This document shows positions 45,301 through 54,561 of a DNA stretch of 64,000 nucleotides, one piece after another. How positions within the stretch are numbered: the stretch's first letter is position 1; each line of letters starts with the position of its first letter. The notes beneath the pieces are model-generated. The model saw nothing but the letters and a program-made list of their open reading frames with translations. It searched no databases and was not told where the DNA came from. Position numbers and translations under genes: made by a program. Source of the stretch: Streptomyces sp. NBC_01775 (lineage in GTDB: Bacteria > Actinomycetota > Actinomycetes > Streptomycetales > Streptomycetaceae); NCBI RefSeq assembly GCF_035917675.1, contig NZ_CP109104.1, positions 6,014,001-6,078,000 of the forward strand. Reading direction: 5' to 3'.

Positions 45301-46218
45301 CTAATGCGAGGGGTGTTCAGGGTCTTCCTCGGCCCGCCACTGCCCCTGCTCCTCCACCTGGATCGTCGCGTGTGTAATGCCGTACTCCCGCTCCAGCAGG
45401 GCGAGTACGCCCTCCAGTACGCGGGTGGGCCGGGCCGGGCCGTCCAGGACGACGTGTCCTGTCGCCGCCTCCATGCCCGAGGTGAGCGTCCAGATGTGGA
45501 GGTCGTGCACATGGGCCACCCCGGGCAGCGCCGCGATCCTGGCCTCAACGTCCGCCACGTCCATGTCAGGTGGCGCGGCCTCCAGCAGGATCCGTACCGC
45601 CTGCCCCATCACGCGCGCCGCGCGCGGCAGGATGAACAGCCCGATCGCGACGCCCAGCACCGGGTCCACGTAGCGCCAGCCGGTCGCGAGGATGACCCCC
45701 GCGCCGGCCAGGACGGCGAACGAGCCCAGCAGGTCGCCCACCACCTCCAGGTGGGCGGCCTTCAGATTGAGGCTGTCCTTCGCGCCCGAGGACAGCAGCC
45801 GGAAGCTGACCAGGTTGACGACCAGCCCGCCCCCGGCCACCACCAGCAGCGGCAGCCCCGGCACGTCCGGCGGCGCGGCCCAGCGCAGCGCCGCCTCGAC
45901 GAGCACATAGCCCGCCACCCCGAACAGCAGCACCCCGTTGGCGAGCGCGGCCAGGACCTCAAGCCGGTACGTCCCGTAGGTGCGGCGGCGCGGTCCGGGC
46001 CGGTTGGCCAGCGTGATGGCGGCGAGCGCCATGCCGAGCCCGAGGACGTCGGTACCCATGTGTGCGGCGTCCGAGAGCAGCGCCAGCGAGCCGAAGGCGA
46101 CACCCCCGGCGACCTCGGCCGCCATGTAGACCAGCGTGATCGTGAACGCGATGGCCAGCGGTCTGCGGTGCCGTGCTCCCGCGGAGCGCTGGGTGTCGGG
46201 GCCGTGAGCGTGTCCCAT
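45301..46218 (-). CDS. Cation diffusion facilitator (Zn/Co/Cd efflux, CzcD-like)
   Basis: A 305-residue CDF transporter with six transmembrane helices. Metal-site motifs: SDAAHMGTDVLGL in TM2 (the HxxxD pair) and NLKAAHLEVVGDLLGS in TM5 (the second HxxxD). The C-terminal cytoplasmic domain (ARIAALPGVAHVHDLHIWTL) is the dimer domain. A short His-containing N-terminus (MGHAHG) is typical. It exports divalent metal in exchange for protons. No metal regulator adjoins it. Confidence 0.92.
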   Translation of the reverse strand: MGHAHGPDTQRSAGARHRRPLAIAFTITLVYMAAEVAGGVAFGSLALLSDAAHMGTDVLGLGMALAAITLANRPGPRRRTYGTYRLEVLAALANGVLLFGVAGYVLVEAALRWAAPPDVPGLPLLVVAGGGLVVNLVSFRLLSSGAKDSLNLKAAHLEVVGDLLGSFAVLAGAGVILATGWRYVDPVLGVAIGLFILPRAARVMGQAVRILLEAAPPDMDVADVEARIAALPGVAHVHDLHIWTLTSGMEAATGHVVLDGPARPTRVLEGVLALLEREYGITHATIQVEEQGQWRAEEDPEHPSH

Positions 46219-46361
46219 GCCGAGAAACTAGCAAAGGGGATGAATTGGGGTGAAAGGAGCGGAGAGGGTGAAGTGAGGAGATCTGTGCTGAGTCGTCCTT
46301 TCGCCGTGTCCCCTTCCATGGCATGTCCGTACGGGGACCTCTGCGGGGTGTCCGTAAGGGA

Positions 46362-46393
46362 AACGGGTGGCCCCGAAGCCGGGGCCACCCGTT
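46362..46393 (-). terminator. Terminator of the endonuclease I gene
   Basis: A perfect 14-bp inverted repeat (AACGGGTGGCCCCG / CGGGGCCACCCGTT) with a 4-nt loop, 22 bp beyond the stop of the minus-strand endonuclease gene. Confidence 0.85.
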
Positions 46394-46415
46394 GCGCCGT
46401 CACCGGTTCAGGGGG

Positions 46416-47270
46416 TTACGACCAGATGTCGTTCACCCACTCCGGATGGTCGATGAACGGGTTCCGGTTGTGCTGGAACTTGTCGAATATGACCTCGTTC
46501 CGGTTCTTCTCGAAGTCGCTCGGCGGGTCCTGCTCGTTCCACTTCTTCATGGCCGAGAGCCGTCCCATGTTGGGGGCCGAGCCGTTGTCGACCTTGTCGT
46601 TGGGCTCCAGGTCGGGGAAGGCGTCGTCGCCCTCGTAGCGGACGGCCATGTAGAGCACCATCCGGGCCACGTCGCCCTTCACCTCGTCACGGGGCTCCCA
46701 GGAGTCGCCGTCGGTGAAGTTGCCGGGTGCCTCCTCGACCTCCTCGCCGCCCTCGTCGAAGTCCTTGTTGCCGCGCGTGCTGTTGACCGAGACGTCGGTC
46801 GGGCGCAGGTGGTGGATGTCGGTCCCGGGCCCCGTGCCCGTGCCGAAGTCGCCGTGCGACTTGGCCCAGACGTGCTCGCGGTTCCACTGGTCGGGGTCGC
46901 CGCCGTTGTCGTCGGCGCTCTGTGAGCGGCCGGTGTAGAGCAGGATGACGTTCGAGGAGTTCGAGGGGTCCTGGTCGGTGACCTTGAGGGCGTCCCAGAC
47001 CTGGCTGTAGGAGAGCTTGTCGGCGTCCTTGATGATCCCGTGCAGCGCGGTCTTCAGCTCGGGGCCGGTCTTGCCGAGCGCGTCCTTGTAGTAGTCGTCG
47101 TCGTACGGGCCGACGGTCGTCGTTTCCGTACGGGGGGTGGGGGGAGCGGTCACGGCGAACGCGGGCGCCTGCGCGGTCAGCGCCAGCAGCGTCGCGCTTC
47201 CCAGGACGGCCAACGGCCGCCATGTGACGCGCGTAGCGCGAGGAGCGCGAGGAGCGTGAGATGCACGCAT
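46416..47270 (-). CDS. Secreted endonuclease I (EndA/NucM-like)
   Basis: A 284-residue exported nuclease. A signal peptide (basic start, hydrophobic core, APAFAVTA cleavage region near residue 35) precedes an endonuclease I domain with the beta-beta-alpha-metal signature WNREHVWAKSHGDFG and GTDIHHLRPTDVSVNSTRGN, ending in NRNPFIDHPEWVNDIW. It degrades DNA outside the cell. The ATG at 47270 has GAGAGGA upstream and begins the signal peptide. The longer frame is not supported. Confidence 0.92.
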   Translation of the reverse strand: MRASHAPRAPRATRVTWRPLAVLGSATLLALTAQAPAFAVTAPPTPRTETTTVGPYDDDYYKDALGKTGPELKTALHGIIKDADKLSYSQVWDALKVTDQDPSNSSNVILLYTGRSQSADDNGGDPDQWNREHVWAKSHGDFGTGTGPGTDIHHLRPTDVSVNSTRGNKDFDEGGEEVEEAPGNFTDGDSWEPRDEVKGDVARMVLYMAVRYEGDDAFPDLEPNDKVDNGSAPNMGRLSAMKKWNEQDPPSDFEKNRNEVIFDKFQHNRNPFIDHPEWVNDIWS

Positions 47271-47474
47271 GGGGGGTCCTCTCAACTCTGCGGACCCCGC
47301 CCGGCGACTCAACTCACCCGAGCACGGCCCGCGATGGGCGTACGGCGGGGGAGCCTGCCACAAATTCGAACTGACGCAAGGGGGCCCGATGTGCGAACCC
47401 TGTGCGCGACGGCGGATTTCACCTCTCGGACGGCGGAGATTCACGCCCCGCACGGCCGGTGTCCGAATGACCGG

Positions 47475-47514
47475 CCGGGACTGCGCCGGGACTTCGCCGG
47501 GACTGCGCCGGGAG
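47475..47514. repeat. 11-bp tandem repeat
   Basis: About three and a half copies of CGCCGGGACTG/T lie between two minus-strand genes, in a 273-bp spacer that otherwise holds only promoter-type sequence. Confidence 0.7.
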
Positions 47515-47543
47515 GTGTGCGGGTGGTGCGGACCGCTCCGGAC

Positions 47544-48728
47544 TCAGGCGAACATCCCACCCGTGTACGGATCGTCGTTCAGCATCCGCCAGGAGTGGCC
47601 TGGCGTGCTGAACGCCTCCGGGTCGACGGCCGCCACCAGCGCCTCCCCCTGGTCGGCCAGCAGGTCGCAGGGGTCGAACACCTGCCAGTCCCCGCTGTCG
47701 CCGCTGTCCCACCGGCCGTAGTACTCGCCCCGCACCCGCTCGCACAGCCACCAGGCGTGGAGCAGCGCCGAGAGGTCCTGATGGAGGTATGCCTCGGGCT
47801 CGCCCTCGCCCTCCGGCAGCTCCAGCCCTCCGGTGGCACCGTCGAGGGCGACGGTGAGGTCGCACCACGCCCACCGGCCGATCGCGAGGTGGTCGCGCTG
47901 GTACGCACGGGATGACGCGTCAGGGTCCGCGTAGAGGTCGGGATGGACGTCCGCCATGGTGCGCAGCGGCTCTTCCCAGGCGTCGAAAAGCTCGCCACCG
48001 AGCGGCAGCCCGAACTCGATCAGCAGCCTCCGTGTCGGCTCGTGGGTGAGGGAGGCCGGGAGATCGCCCGGCCGGTAGCGGTGCACACGGCCGCCGTCGG
48101 CGAGCCCTGCCAGCTCCTCGACCAGGTCGGGGCCGAACTCGTACGCGAGACCGCCCGGTCCGCCGCGGCGGGCACCCCATCGCAGGGCCCGCAGCAGCAG
48201 CGCGGTGCCCCAGTGCGGGGGCGCGTCGGGGCTGTGGGCCGCGAACAGGCGGGGGTCGACGGCGCGCAGGCGGGCCTCGGCCGCCTCGCGCACTTCGGCG
48301 ACGACGGCTGGGCCCCTGCGGCCGTCGTACGCGTCCGCGTCCTCCCAGGCTCCCTCCGCGACCGACTCCGTTTCCTTAATCAGCGCGTCCAGGGCCGGGA
48401 GGCCGGAGGCCAGGAGATCGTGGCGCAGCTCGCCCTCGACCCACTCGGCGAGGTGGACCTCGCCGCTCTCCCCGTCGAGCACCACCCGGGCGTCGGAGTA
48501 GTCGGCCCCGCCGAGGACGAACAGCCTTCCGCCACCGGCCACTTCGCCACCGGCCGCCTCGCCGCCGTCCCCCTCGGTGAAGGCGGCGAGGGCCGTCGGC
48601 CGCTCCTCGCCCGGGGCGCTGAAGTCGAGGGCGGCGGCGGGGGCTTCGGGCAGCCCCCGCTCGGTCAGAAAGCGCCTGCTCGGGCCGTGCGTGAGCCCCT
48701 CCGGCAGTGCGGACATGTCGATGCGCAT
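47544..48728 (-). CDS. SUKH-4-like immunity protein with two repeats
   Basis: A 394-residue protein. An N-terminal half beginning LPEGLTHGPSRRFLTERGLP is matched by a second half from about residue 227 (LPASLTHEPTRRLLIEFGLP), each followed by a similar beta-rich stretch (LFVLGGADYSDARVVLDGESGEVHLA; LAIGRWAWCDLTVALDGATGGLELP). This is the SUKH-4 immunity fold in tandem. The family neutralises toxins of polymorphic toxin systems. No toxin is nearby. ATG 48728 has GGGGAG about 9 bp upstream. Confidence 0.8.
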   Translation of the reverse strand: MRIDMSALPEGLTHGPSRRFLTERGLPEAPAAALDFSAPGEERPTALAAFTEGDGGEAAGGEVAGGGRLFVLGGADYSDARVVLDGESGEVHLAEWVEGELRHDLLASGLPALDALIKETESVAEGAWEDADAYDGRRGPAVVAEVREAAEARLRAVDPRLFAAHSPDAPPHWGTALLLRALRWGARRGGPGGLAYEFGPDLVEELAGLADGGRVHRYRPGDLPASLTHEPTRRLLIEFGLPLGGELFDAWEEPLRTMADVHPDLYADPDASSRAYQRDHLAIGRWAWCDLTVALDGATGGLELPEGEGEPEAYLHQDLSALLHAWWLCERVRGEYYGRWDSGDSGDWQVFDPCDLLADQGEALVAAVDPEAFSTPGHSWRMLNDDPYTGGMFA

Positions 48729-48953
48729 CCTGGTCGCTCCCCCGTGCTGGCGCTGATCACTGTGAGCCCGACACTATGGCCTGTCCGGCGGATCTTTCTG
48801 TTGCCCTCTCTCTGGGTGCTGAGCAGGGGGTGCCCCTGCCTGTGCTGTGCAGGGTGCGGGTGTGTTGTGGGCCGGTCGCGCGGTTCCCCGCGCCCCTTCG
48901 GGACTCGCCCCCGCGCCGGGCACGCATGTTCCGCCGCGCGGAAGAACCTCCGC

Positions 48954-49934
48954 TCAGGCCACCGGCGTGGGCCGGGGCGGGACTTCGTCGGCCGCCGGTG
49001 CGCCGAGCCGGCCGCGGGTGGCCATCAGCAAGATGACGGCCGGGACGGTGGCGCTGAGCAAGAACGCGTGCGCCGTACGCTCGGGGGACAGTCCGGGGAA
49101 CAGCTCCGCTCCGGCGATGGAGAAGTAGTTGTTGACGCCGGTGTGCAGCAGCATCGCCATCGGCAGGCTCTCGCCGGTGCGGTTGAACACGTAGGTCATC
49201 ACGAAGCTGAAGGCGACGGTTGTGGCGAGGAATTCCACCGGCATCAGCCACGTCACGTCCGGCCAGTTGCCCCAGTCGCTCAGGAACAGCGGCAGGTGCC
49301 AGGCGCCCCACAGCGGGCCCAGGATCAGGGTCCCGGCCAGCGGGCCGTAGCGGCGCTGGAGGCGGGGCATGGCGAACTCGCGCCAGCCGGGCTCCTCGGC
49401 GAGGCCCGTGGTGAGCATCTGCATGATCAGACCGGGCACATACGCGGCCAGTATGACGGCGCTCGGCATCTCGGGGCCTTTGCCGGCCAGCGCGGCCAAG
49501 GCGAGGGTGAGCGCGGTGGGGACGGAGAGGAGGACCACGAGGTACCAGCGCAGGCTCACCCGCCACTGGCCGAACCGGCGCACCCACGCACGCAGCGCGG
49601 GGCGGCCACCGGTGGCCGCTGTGACGAGGAAGGCCGACAGGATCGGGCCGAGGTAGGCGCCGGGAAGGACTCCCAGGAGCTGGGTGGTGCCCAGCGCCGA
49701 GGGGAAGGAGAAGTGCAGCACGCCCAGGCCGTTCTCGGACAGGACGTACGGGGTCCACGCGATCCAGCTCAGCAGGTAGGCCAGCGAGAAGAACCAGGCC
49801 AGGGGGCGGCGAGCGACCAGATCCCGCAGGCGCCTGCCTTCCTTCCGGCCGGTGGGGCCGGGCCGGCCGGCGGGGTCCTTCCGGCCGCTGTGGACCGGCC
49901 TCGATTCCTCGTTGAAGTCTGTGTGAGTGCTCAC
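48954..49934 (-). CDS. CPBP-family intramembrane metalloprotease
   Basis: A 326-residue membrane protein with about eight hydrophobic segments. Abi/CPBP motifs: EEPGWREFAMPRLQ (motif 1, EExxWR-like), GPLWGAWHLPLFLSDW (motif 2, with the His) and HTGVNNYF (motif 3). Such proteases act on membrane proteins or bacteriocin-related substrates. The substrate is unknown. GTG start, monocistronic. Confidence 0.88.
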   Translation of the reverse strand: MSTHTDFNEESRPVHSGRKDPAGRPGPTGRKEGRRLRDLVARRPLAWFFSLAYLLSWIAWTPYVLSENGLGVLHFSFPSALGTTQLLGVLPGAYLGPILSAFLVTAATGGRPALRAWVRRFGQWRVSLRWYLVVLLSVPTALTLALAALAGKGPEMPSAVILAAYVPGLIMQMLTTGLAEEPGWREFAMPRLQRRYGPLAGTLILGPLWGAWHLPLFLSDWGNWPDVTWLMPVEFLATTVAFSFVMTYVFNRTGESLPMAMLLHTGVNNYFSIAGAELFPGLSPERTAHAFLLSATVPAVILLMATRGRLGAPAADEVPPRPTPVA

Positions 49935-50070
49935 CGCTGCGGCCCTTCGGACGTGGTTTGACGCGACGTCATGAGCACACCAGTCGCGAGTCCGGGGGGC
50001 AGTGACACGTACACCCGAAGTGGCGGTACAGCAGGCTGTACCGCAGGGGGTCGGACCGGACCACAGCGGG

Positions 50071-50730
50071 TCAGACCAGGCGGCGCGCGTCCTCCAGGTA
50101 GCGCAGGACGGCGGCGACGCGGCGATCCACCTCGTCGGCGGCGGACATGTTCAGCTTGGCGAAGATGCTGCGGATGTGCTTGTGGACGGCGCCGGCCGTC
50201 ACCGTCAGCCGCTCGGCGATGGCCGCGTTGCCCAGCCCTTCGGCCATCAGCCCCAGCACCTCCCGCTCGCGGGGGCTGAGCCGCTCCAGCCGGCTGTCCT
50301 GGCGGGAGCGGGTGAAGAGCTGGGCGACGACCTCGGGGTCGATCGCCGTGCCCCCGTCGGCCACCCGGCGCAGCGCGTCCAGGAACTCCTCCACCCGGCC
50401 CACGCGTTCCTTGAGCAGATACCCCAGCCCCTCTACGCCGCCGGTGAGCAGCTCCGTGGCGAAGGTCTGCTCGACGTACGCGGACAGCACCAGGACGGCC
50501 AGGCCGGGGCGGCGGCTCCGGGCCTCGACGGCCGCGCGGATTCCTTCATCGGAGTGCGTCGGCGGCATGCGGACGTCGAGGATGGCCATGTCGGGCTGGT
50601 GTTCTTCGACGGCGGCCAGCACCTCCTCGGCCGTGCCCGCGGTGGCCACCACGTCGAGACCCTCCGCGCGCAGGAGCAGGGCGATGCCCTCGCGCAGCAA
50701 CGGGTCGTCCTCGGCTATCACGATCCGCAT
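50071..50730 (-). CDS. LuxR-type response regulator
   Basis: A 219-residue NarL-family regulator. Receiver: acidic pair in IAEDDPLL (residues 8-9), phosphorylation Asp52 in MAILDVRMPP, and Lys in YLLKERV. The C-terminal LuxR HTH is LSPREREVLGLMAEGLGNAAIAERLTVTAGAVHKHIRSIFAKL. It overlaps the kinase gene by 13 bp, so the two form one system. DNA targets are unknown. Confidence 0.93.
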   Translation of the reverse strand: MRIVIAEDDPLLREGIALLLRAEGLDVVATAGTAEEVLAAVEEHQPDMAILDVRMPPTHSDEGIRAAVEARSRRPGLAVLVLSAYVEQTFATELLTGGVEGLGYLLKERVGRVEEFLDALRRVADGGTAIDPEVVAQLFTRSRQDSRLERLSPREREVLGLMAEGLGNAAIAERLTVTAGAVHKHIRSIFAKLNMSAADEVDRRVAAVLRYLEDARRLV

Positions 50731-52064
50731 GGGAGGTGCACCTCGATGGTGGTGGGGCCGCCGTCCGGGCTGGTGAGGCGGAGCGTACCGTCGTGGGCCG
50801 CCACCCGGCGGCGTATCCCGGTGAGTCCGGAGCCTTCCTCGTCGCTCGCGCCGCCGCGCCCGTTGTCCGTGACGCTCAGGCGCAGTTGGCCCCCGCCCCC
50901 GCCCCCGCCCCCGCCCCCGCCCCCGCCCCCGCCCCCGCCTCCGCTGACCGTGACGGCGGCCTCCGTCGCCCCGCTGTGCTTCGCGATGTTGGTCAGCGCC
51001 TCGGCCACGACGAAGTAGGCGGTCGCCTCGACGGAGGCCGCGCAGCGCTCCGGTATCTCGACCCGCACCTGGCAGGGGACCGGGCAGTCCGCGGCCAGTC
51101 CGGACAGGGCGCCGCCGAGCCCCCGGTCGGCCAGGACCGGCGGCAGGATGCCCCGGGAGACGGTGCGCAGTTCGGCCAGCGCCTGTTCGGCGGCGCCCTG
51201 CGCGCGTTCGATGAGTTCGTCGGCGCCGGCCGGGTCGCGGGCCACCATGCGGCGTACGGCGCCGAGCAGGACCGTGACGGTGACGAGGCGGTTCTGGGCG
51301 CCGTCGTGCAAGGAGCGCTCGATCCGGCGCAGCTCCGTGGCGTGCGCGTCCAGGGCCGCCGCGCGGGTGGCGGTCAGCTCCGCGATCCGCAGCGACAGGT
51401 CCGTCTCGGGCCCGGCGGCGAGCAGTTCGCGCCCCGGCTTCCCCTGCAACCGCGCCATGCCGGGGGTGAGCCCCAGGATGATGGCGATCCAGCCCAGCCC
51501 CAGCGGCGCCACGGCGAAGGCGTCCAGCCAGGAGTGCGGGCTGCCGAACCCGAACGACGTGCCGGTCACACCCGGCGGCACCAGCTGCCACCACAGCGGA
51601 AAGGTGCCGTCCCGGAACGCGACGACCGGCAACAGCACACCGGCCAGCCCCAGCAGCAGGCCGAGGGTGGCGTGCCGGAGCAGCCAGCGCACCTCGCGGC
51701 GGGTGACCGGGTCGGCCAGGGCGTGCCGCAGGCGTGTCGCCGCCGGTCCCGGCGCGGGGATGTCGGCGCCCCAGCGGTCGAGCCGGGAGCGTTCCTTGCC
51801 GGCCAGCGCGTGCAGCACCCGCAGTCCGGCGGGTGCCATGAGCAGCCCCACCCCGGCCAGGCACGCCACCGCGGTGACAGCCAGCCAGACCGTGAGCAAG
51901 AGCGCCGGCACGGCCGTACCGAACCCGCCGACGAGCTGCCCCAGGGCGGCCAGCGAGGCGGAGACGGCGCGCCGGGCACTGGCTTGGAGCCCGCCGGACT
52001 TGAGTTCGCCGGACTTGAGCCCGTCGGCCGTGAGCCCGGCGTCGTCGGCTGCTTCGTCCACCAT
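50718..52064 (-). CDS. Sensor histidine kinase with poly-glycine insert
   Basis: A 448-residue HisKA_3 kinase: an N-terminal hydrophilic part, about four to five hydrophobic segments in the sensor, DHp with the phospho-acceptor His in IERSLHDGAQNRL, N-box VVAEALTNIAKHS, G-boxes DNGRGG and GSGLTGIRRRVAAHDG. Between the N-box and the strand before DNGRGG sits a run of about 18-19 glycines encoded by a hexamer array. The ATG at 52064 has a strong GGGAGGGAGG upstream. Its partner is the response regulator just downstream. Confidence 0.9.
   Translation of the reverse strand: MVDEAADDAGLTADGLKSGELKSGGLQASARRAVSASLAALGQLVGGFGTAVPALLLTVWLAVTAVACLAGVGLLMAPAGLRVLHALAGKERSRLDRWGADIPAPGPAATRLRHALADPVTRREVRWLLRHATLGLLLGLAGVLLPVVAFRDGTFPLWWQLVPPGVTGTSFGFGSPHSWLDAFAVAPLGLGWIAIILGLTPGMARLQGKPGRELLAAGPETDLSLRIAELTATRAAALDAHATELRRIERSLHDGAQNRLVTVTVLLGAVRRMVARDPAGADELIERAQGAAEQALAELRTVSRGILPPVLADRGLGGALSGLAADCPVPCQVRVEIPERCAASVEATAYFVVAEALTNIAKHSGATEAAVTVSGGGGGGGGGGGGGGGGGGQLRLSVTDNGRGGASDEEGSGLTGIRRRVAAHDGTLRLTSPDGGPTTIEVHLPCGS
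50890..50937. repeat. Hexanucleotide microsatellite (CCCCCG)8 in the histidine kinase gene
   Basis: Eight exact CCCCCG hexamers. On the coding (minus) strand they give an uninterrupted Gly run in the ATPase domain. Hexamer slippage would change the Gly number by two without shifting the frame. Confidence 0.95.
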
Positions 52065-52258
52065 CGGCCCTCCCTCCCCAGTGGCGTCCCCCGTCGCCGC
52101 AGACCCTACGGCGCGGGCGGGCTCCCCGGCTGCTGACGAGAGGGGAAGTACAGCCTGCTGTACCTCACTTCGGGCGGCTGAGGGGCTCGGCTGAGCGCGC
52201 TCACCTCCCTGGCGTCGGAGGGGACAACCACAAGACACCCGGCCCAGCGGAGCATCCT

Positions 52259-52546
52259 GTGACGAACACGCACGTCCACGGCCCGACAGCCGATGCCCCC
52301 GCCCGCCCCCCGTCGCCCGCTCCTTCCCCTCCGGACGCCGCCCGCCCCGACCTCGTCCGCACGCTGCTCTGGCTGGTGCTGGTGATCAGCACCGTCGGCA
52401 ACTCCGTGGCCTCGTTCCTCGACGCCGGTACCGGAGCGCACCTCCTGTCCGGTTTGGTGACCACGGCCGGCGTGGCGGCCCTGGTCGTGCGGCGGGTGCG
52501 GACGGAGCGGCGGGACGCTAACCGAGGTAGCCGTCCGGGCGGATGA
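52259..52546 (+). CDS. Small membrane protein
   Basis: A 95-residue protein with a Pro/Ala-rich N-terminus (about 30 residues) and two hydrophobic stretches (TLLWLVLVISTVGNSVASF and LLSGLVTTAGVAALVV), ending in Arg-rich residues. GTG start. Its 3' end overlaps the monooxygenase gene on the other strand by 29 bp. No function is known. Confidence 0.7.
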   Translation: MTNTHVHGPTADAPARPPSPAPSPPDAARPDLVRTLLWLVLVISTVGNSVASFLDAGTGAHLLSGLVTTAGVAALVVRRVRTERRDANRGSRPGG

Positions 52547-53894
52547 GGACGGTGGTGCCGTCCGAAGCGTCGTACGCCGAGAAGGCGTGCCCCTCGGCAT
52601 CGACGACGTACGGGTGCGGCGCGGTGTGGCCGGGCCGGAGCACCGCGTAGGTGTGCGGCTCGTCGGGAGCGGGTGCGCCGAACACCAGGCGGGTCGCGTG
52701 CGGGCCCCGGTAGAGGTCGAACAGCCGGACCGACTTGCCGTTGGGGTCCACCACCGGCGCGTCCGGCGCGCGGTCGCCCGTGACGAGCCGTCCCTCGCCC
52801 GTCCGGTAACTCACGTCCAGCTGCCGGGTGTTCTCGCCGCGCTCGTGCGCGTCCTCGGCGCCCTCCTGGTGCCGTCGCATCAGCTCCTCGCTGATGCCGA
52901 GCACCCTGGCCGCCACCCCGCGCCGTTCGGTTTCGTAGCTGTCGAGCAGTCCGGGCGAGCCGTCGGCCAGCTTCCAGCCGAGGTTGTAGGCGTCCTGCAC
53001 CCCCGTGTTCAGCCCCTGCCCGCCGGTCGGTGGGTGCGCGTGTGCGGCGTCGCCCGCGAGGAACACCCGGCCGACGCGGAAGCGCTCGGCCAGCCGGACG
53101 TTCGGCCGCCACACGGTCGACCACACGAGCCCGCTCAGCCGCACGCCCGCGTGGAGCGTGTCGAGCCTGCGCTGCAAGGTGTCCAGCGACGCCTCGGTGT
53201 CCTGCTCGGACAGGGGCGCGGCGAACTGGAACAGCCCGTCCGGACCCGGCAGCGGGCTGAGGTGGACGCCGGACATCGGGTCGTCGGCGCGGGCGAACCA
53301 GTAGCCGTACTCGTGGTCGAGGCCGTCCGCCGCCACGTCCCCGAGCAGCACCCGGACCGAGTCGTCCGTCGTGCCCTCGAACGCGATGCCCAGCGTCTTG
53401 CGGACGACGCTGCGTCCTCCGTCGGCGCCCACCAGGTAGGAGGCCCGCACGGTCTCGCCGGTGGACAGGCGCGCCGTCACCCCGTCCGCGTCCTGGTCGA
53501 AGCCGATCAGCTCGGTGGCCGGCTCCACGCGCACTCCGAACTCGGCCAGCCGGTCGCGGAGTACGGCCTCGGTCCGGGACTGCCCCAGGACCCACGCGTT
53601 CGGATAGGGCACATCCGGCGTCGGCCGGAGGGGCTCGGCCATCCGCCGCTCCATCACGAACTCCCCGTCGAGATGGACGTGCGTCACCGGCAGCGCCCGT
53701 CCCTGGTCGAGCACCGCGTCGAGGACGCCGAGATCTTCGAAGACCTCGAGCGTGCGCGGTTGCAGCCCGTCGCCCCGCGAACCGGCGAAGAACTCGGCCG
53801 CCTTGTCGACGACGCGTACGTCACATCCGCGCCGGGCCAGGTCGATGGCCAGGGTCAGGCCGGTCGGTCCGGCTCCCGCGATGAACACATCCAT
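52518..53894 (-). CDS. FAD-dependent monooxygenase
   Basis: A 458-residue class A flavin hydroxylase (PHBH type): the FAD-binding VFIAGAGPTGLTLAIDLARRG at the N-terminus, VGADGGRSVVRK (the DG motif) near residue 155, and GDAAHAHPPTGGQGLNTGVQDA near residue 280. Such enzymes hydroxylate phenols and polyketides or modify antibiotics such as rifampicin. The ATG at 53894 has AGGAG upstream. It is divergent from a TetR gene with an operator between, so it is probably TetR-controlled. Confidence 0.9.
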   Translation of the reverse strand: MDVFIAGAGPTGLTLAIDLARRGCDVRVVDKAAEFFAGSRGDGLQPRTLEVFEDLGVLDAVLDQGRALPVTHVHLDGEFVMERRMAEPLRPTPDVPYPNAWVLGQSRTEAVLRDRLAEFGVRVEPATELIGFDQDADGVTARLSTGETVRASYLVGADGGRSVVRKTLGIAFEGTTDDSVRVLLGDVAADGLDHEYGYWFARADDPMSGVHLSPLPGPDGLFQFAAPLSEQDTEASLDTLQRRLDTLHAGVRLSGLVWSTVWRPNVRLAERFRVGRVFLAGDAAHAHPPTGGQGLNTGVQDAYNLGWKLADGSPGLLDSYETERRGVAARVLGISEELMRRHQEGAEDAHERGENTRQLDVSYRTGEGRLVTGDRAPDAPVVDPNGKSVRLFDLYRGPHATRLVFGAPAPDEPHTYAVLRPGHTAPHPYVVDAEGHAFSAYDASDGTTVLIRPDGYLG

Positions 53895-53906
53895 AACTGA
53901 ACTCCT

Positions 53907-53926
53907 ATTCAGTGAATCTGTATTCA
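53907..53926. promoter_or_regulatory. Candidate TetR operator between monooxygenase and tetR
   Basis: Two overlapping palindromes share a central half-site: ATTCA-G-TGAAT (53907-53917) and TGAAT-CTGT-ATTCA (53913-53926). They lie just upstream of the monooxygenase ribosome-binding site and about 40 bp from the tetR start. Confidence 0.65.
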
Positions 53927-53964
53927 TCGTGCTGCCTTGGTACCGTTCGCGTCAAGGAGGTGCC

Positions 53965-54561
53965 GTGAAGCGCAAGGAGAGGGCGGCGGAGACCGAGGCC
54001 GCACTGAAGGACGCGGCGAAGCGGGTGTTCGCCGAGCGCGGCTACCTCAATACGAAGATCACCGACATCACCGCCGAGGCCGGCCGTGCCGCGGGCTCCT
54101 TCTACAACCACTTCGCGGGCAAGGAGGAGCTGCTCGAAGCGCTCCTGGCCGACATCTCCGCGCACAGCGACGAGGCGGCGTCCGCGTCCGGCCACAAGTC
54201 GGACTTCACCGACCCCGAAGCGGTCCGCTGGCACCTCGCGTACTACGTCCGCTTCTACCGGGAGTACGCCGTGACGATGCGCGCCGTCCAGCAGGCGGCG
54301 CTGGTCAGCGAGAGCTTCGCGGAGAAGGTGGCCGCGTTCGGCACCGCCGAGATGTCCGACATCCTGGGCCACGTCAAATACCTCACGGACGCCGGGTACG
54401 AGCTGCCCGCCTCACCCGAGGTCAGCATCCGGATGATGTACGCGCTGAGCGACACCTTCCTCCAGATGTGGCAGCAGCAGTCGCTCGACCTCAGCGACGA
54501 GGAGCTGATCGAGGCGCTGACCCGCTTCGTCTACCGAGGGCTCACGGGCAGCGACTACTGA
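53965..54561 (+). CDS. TetR-family transcriptional regulator
   Basis: A 198-residue TetR repressor. N-terminal HTH: AALKDAAKRVFAERGYLNTKITDITAEAGRAAGSFYNHFAGKEELL. The C-terminal ligand-binding helices have Trp and Met residues (MWQQQSLDLSDEEL). GTG 53965 has AAGGAGG at ideal spacing. It is divergent from the monooxygenase gene, which it probably represses until an aromatic or drug-like ligand binds. Confidence 0.9.
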   Translation: MKRKERAAETEAALKDAAKRVFAERGYLNTKITDITAEAGRAAGSFYNHFAGKEELLEALLADISAHSDEAASASGHKSDFTDPEAVRWHLAYYVRFYREYAVTMRAVQQAALVSESFAEKVAAFGTAEMSDILGHVKYLTDAGYELPASPEVSIRMMYALSDTFLQMWQQQSLDLSDEELIEALTRFVYRGLTGSDY

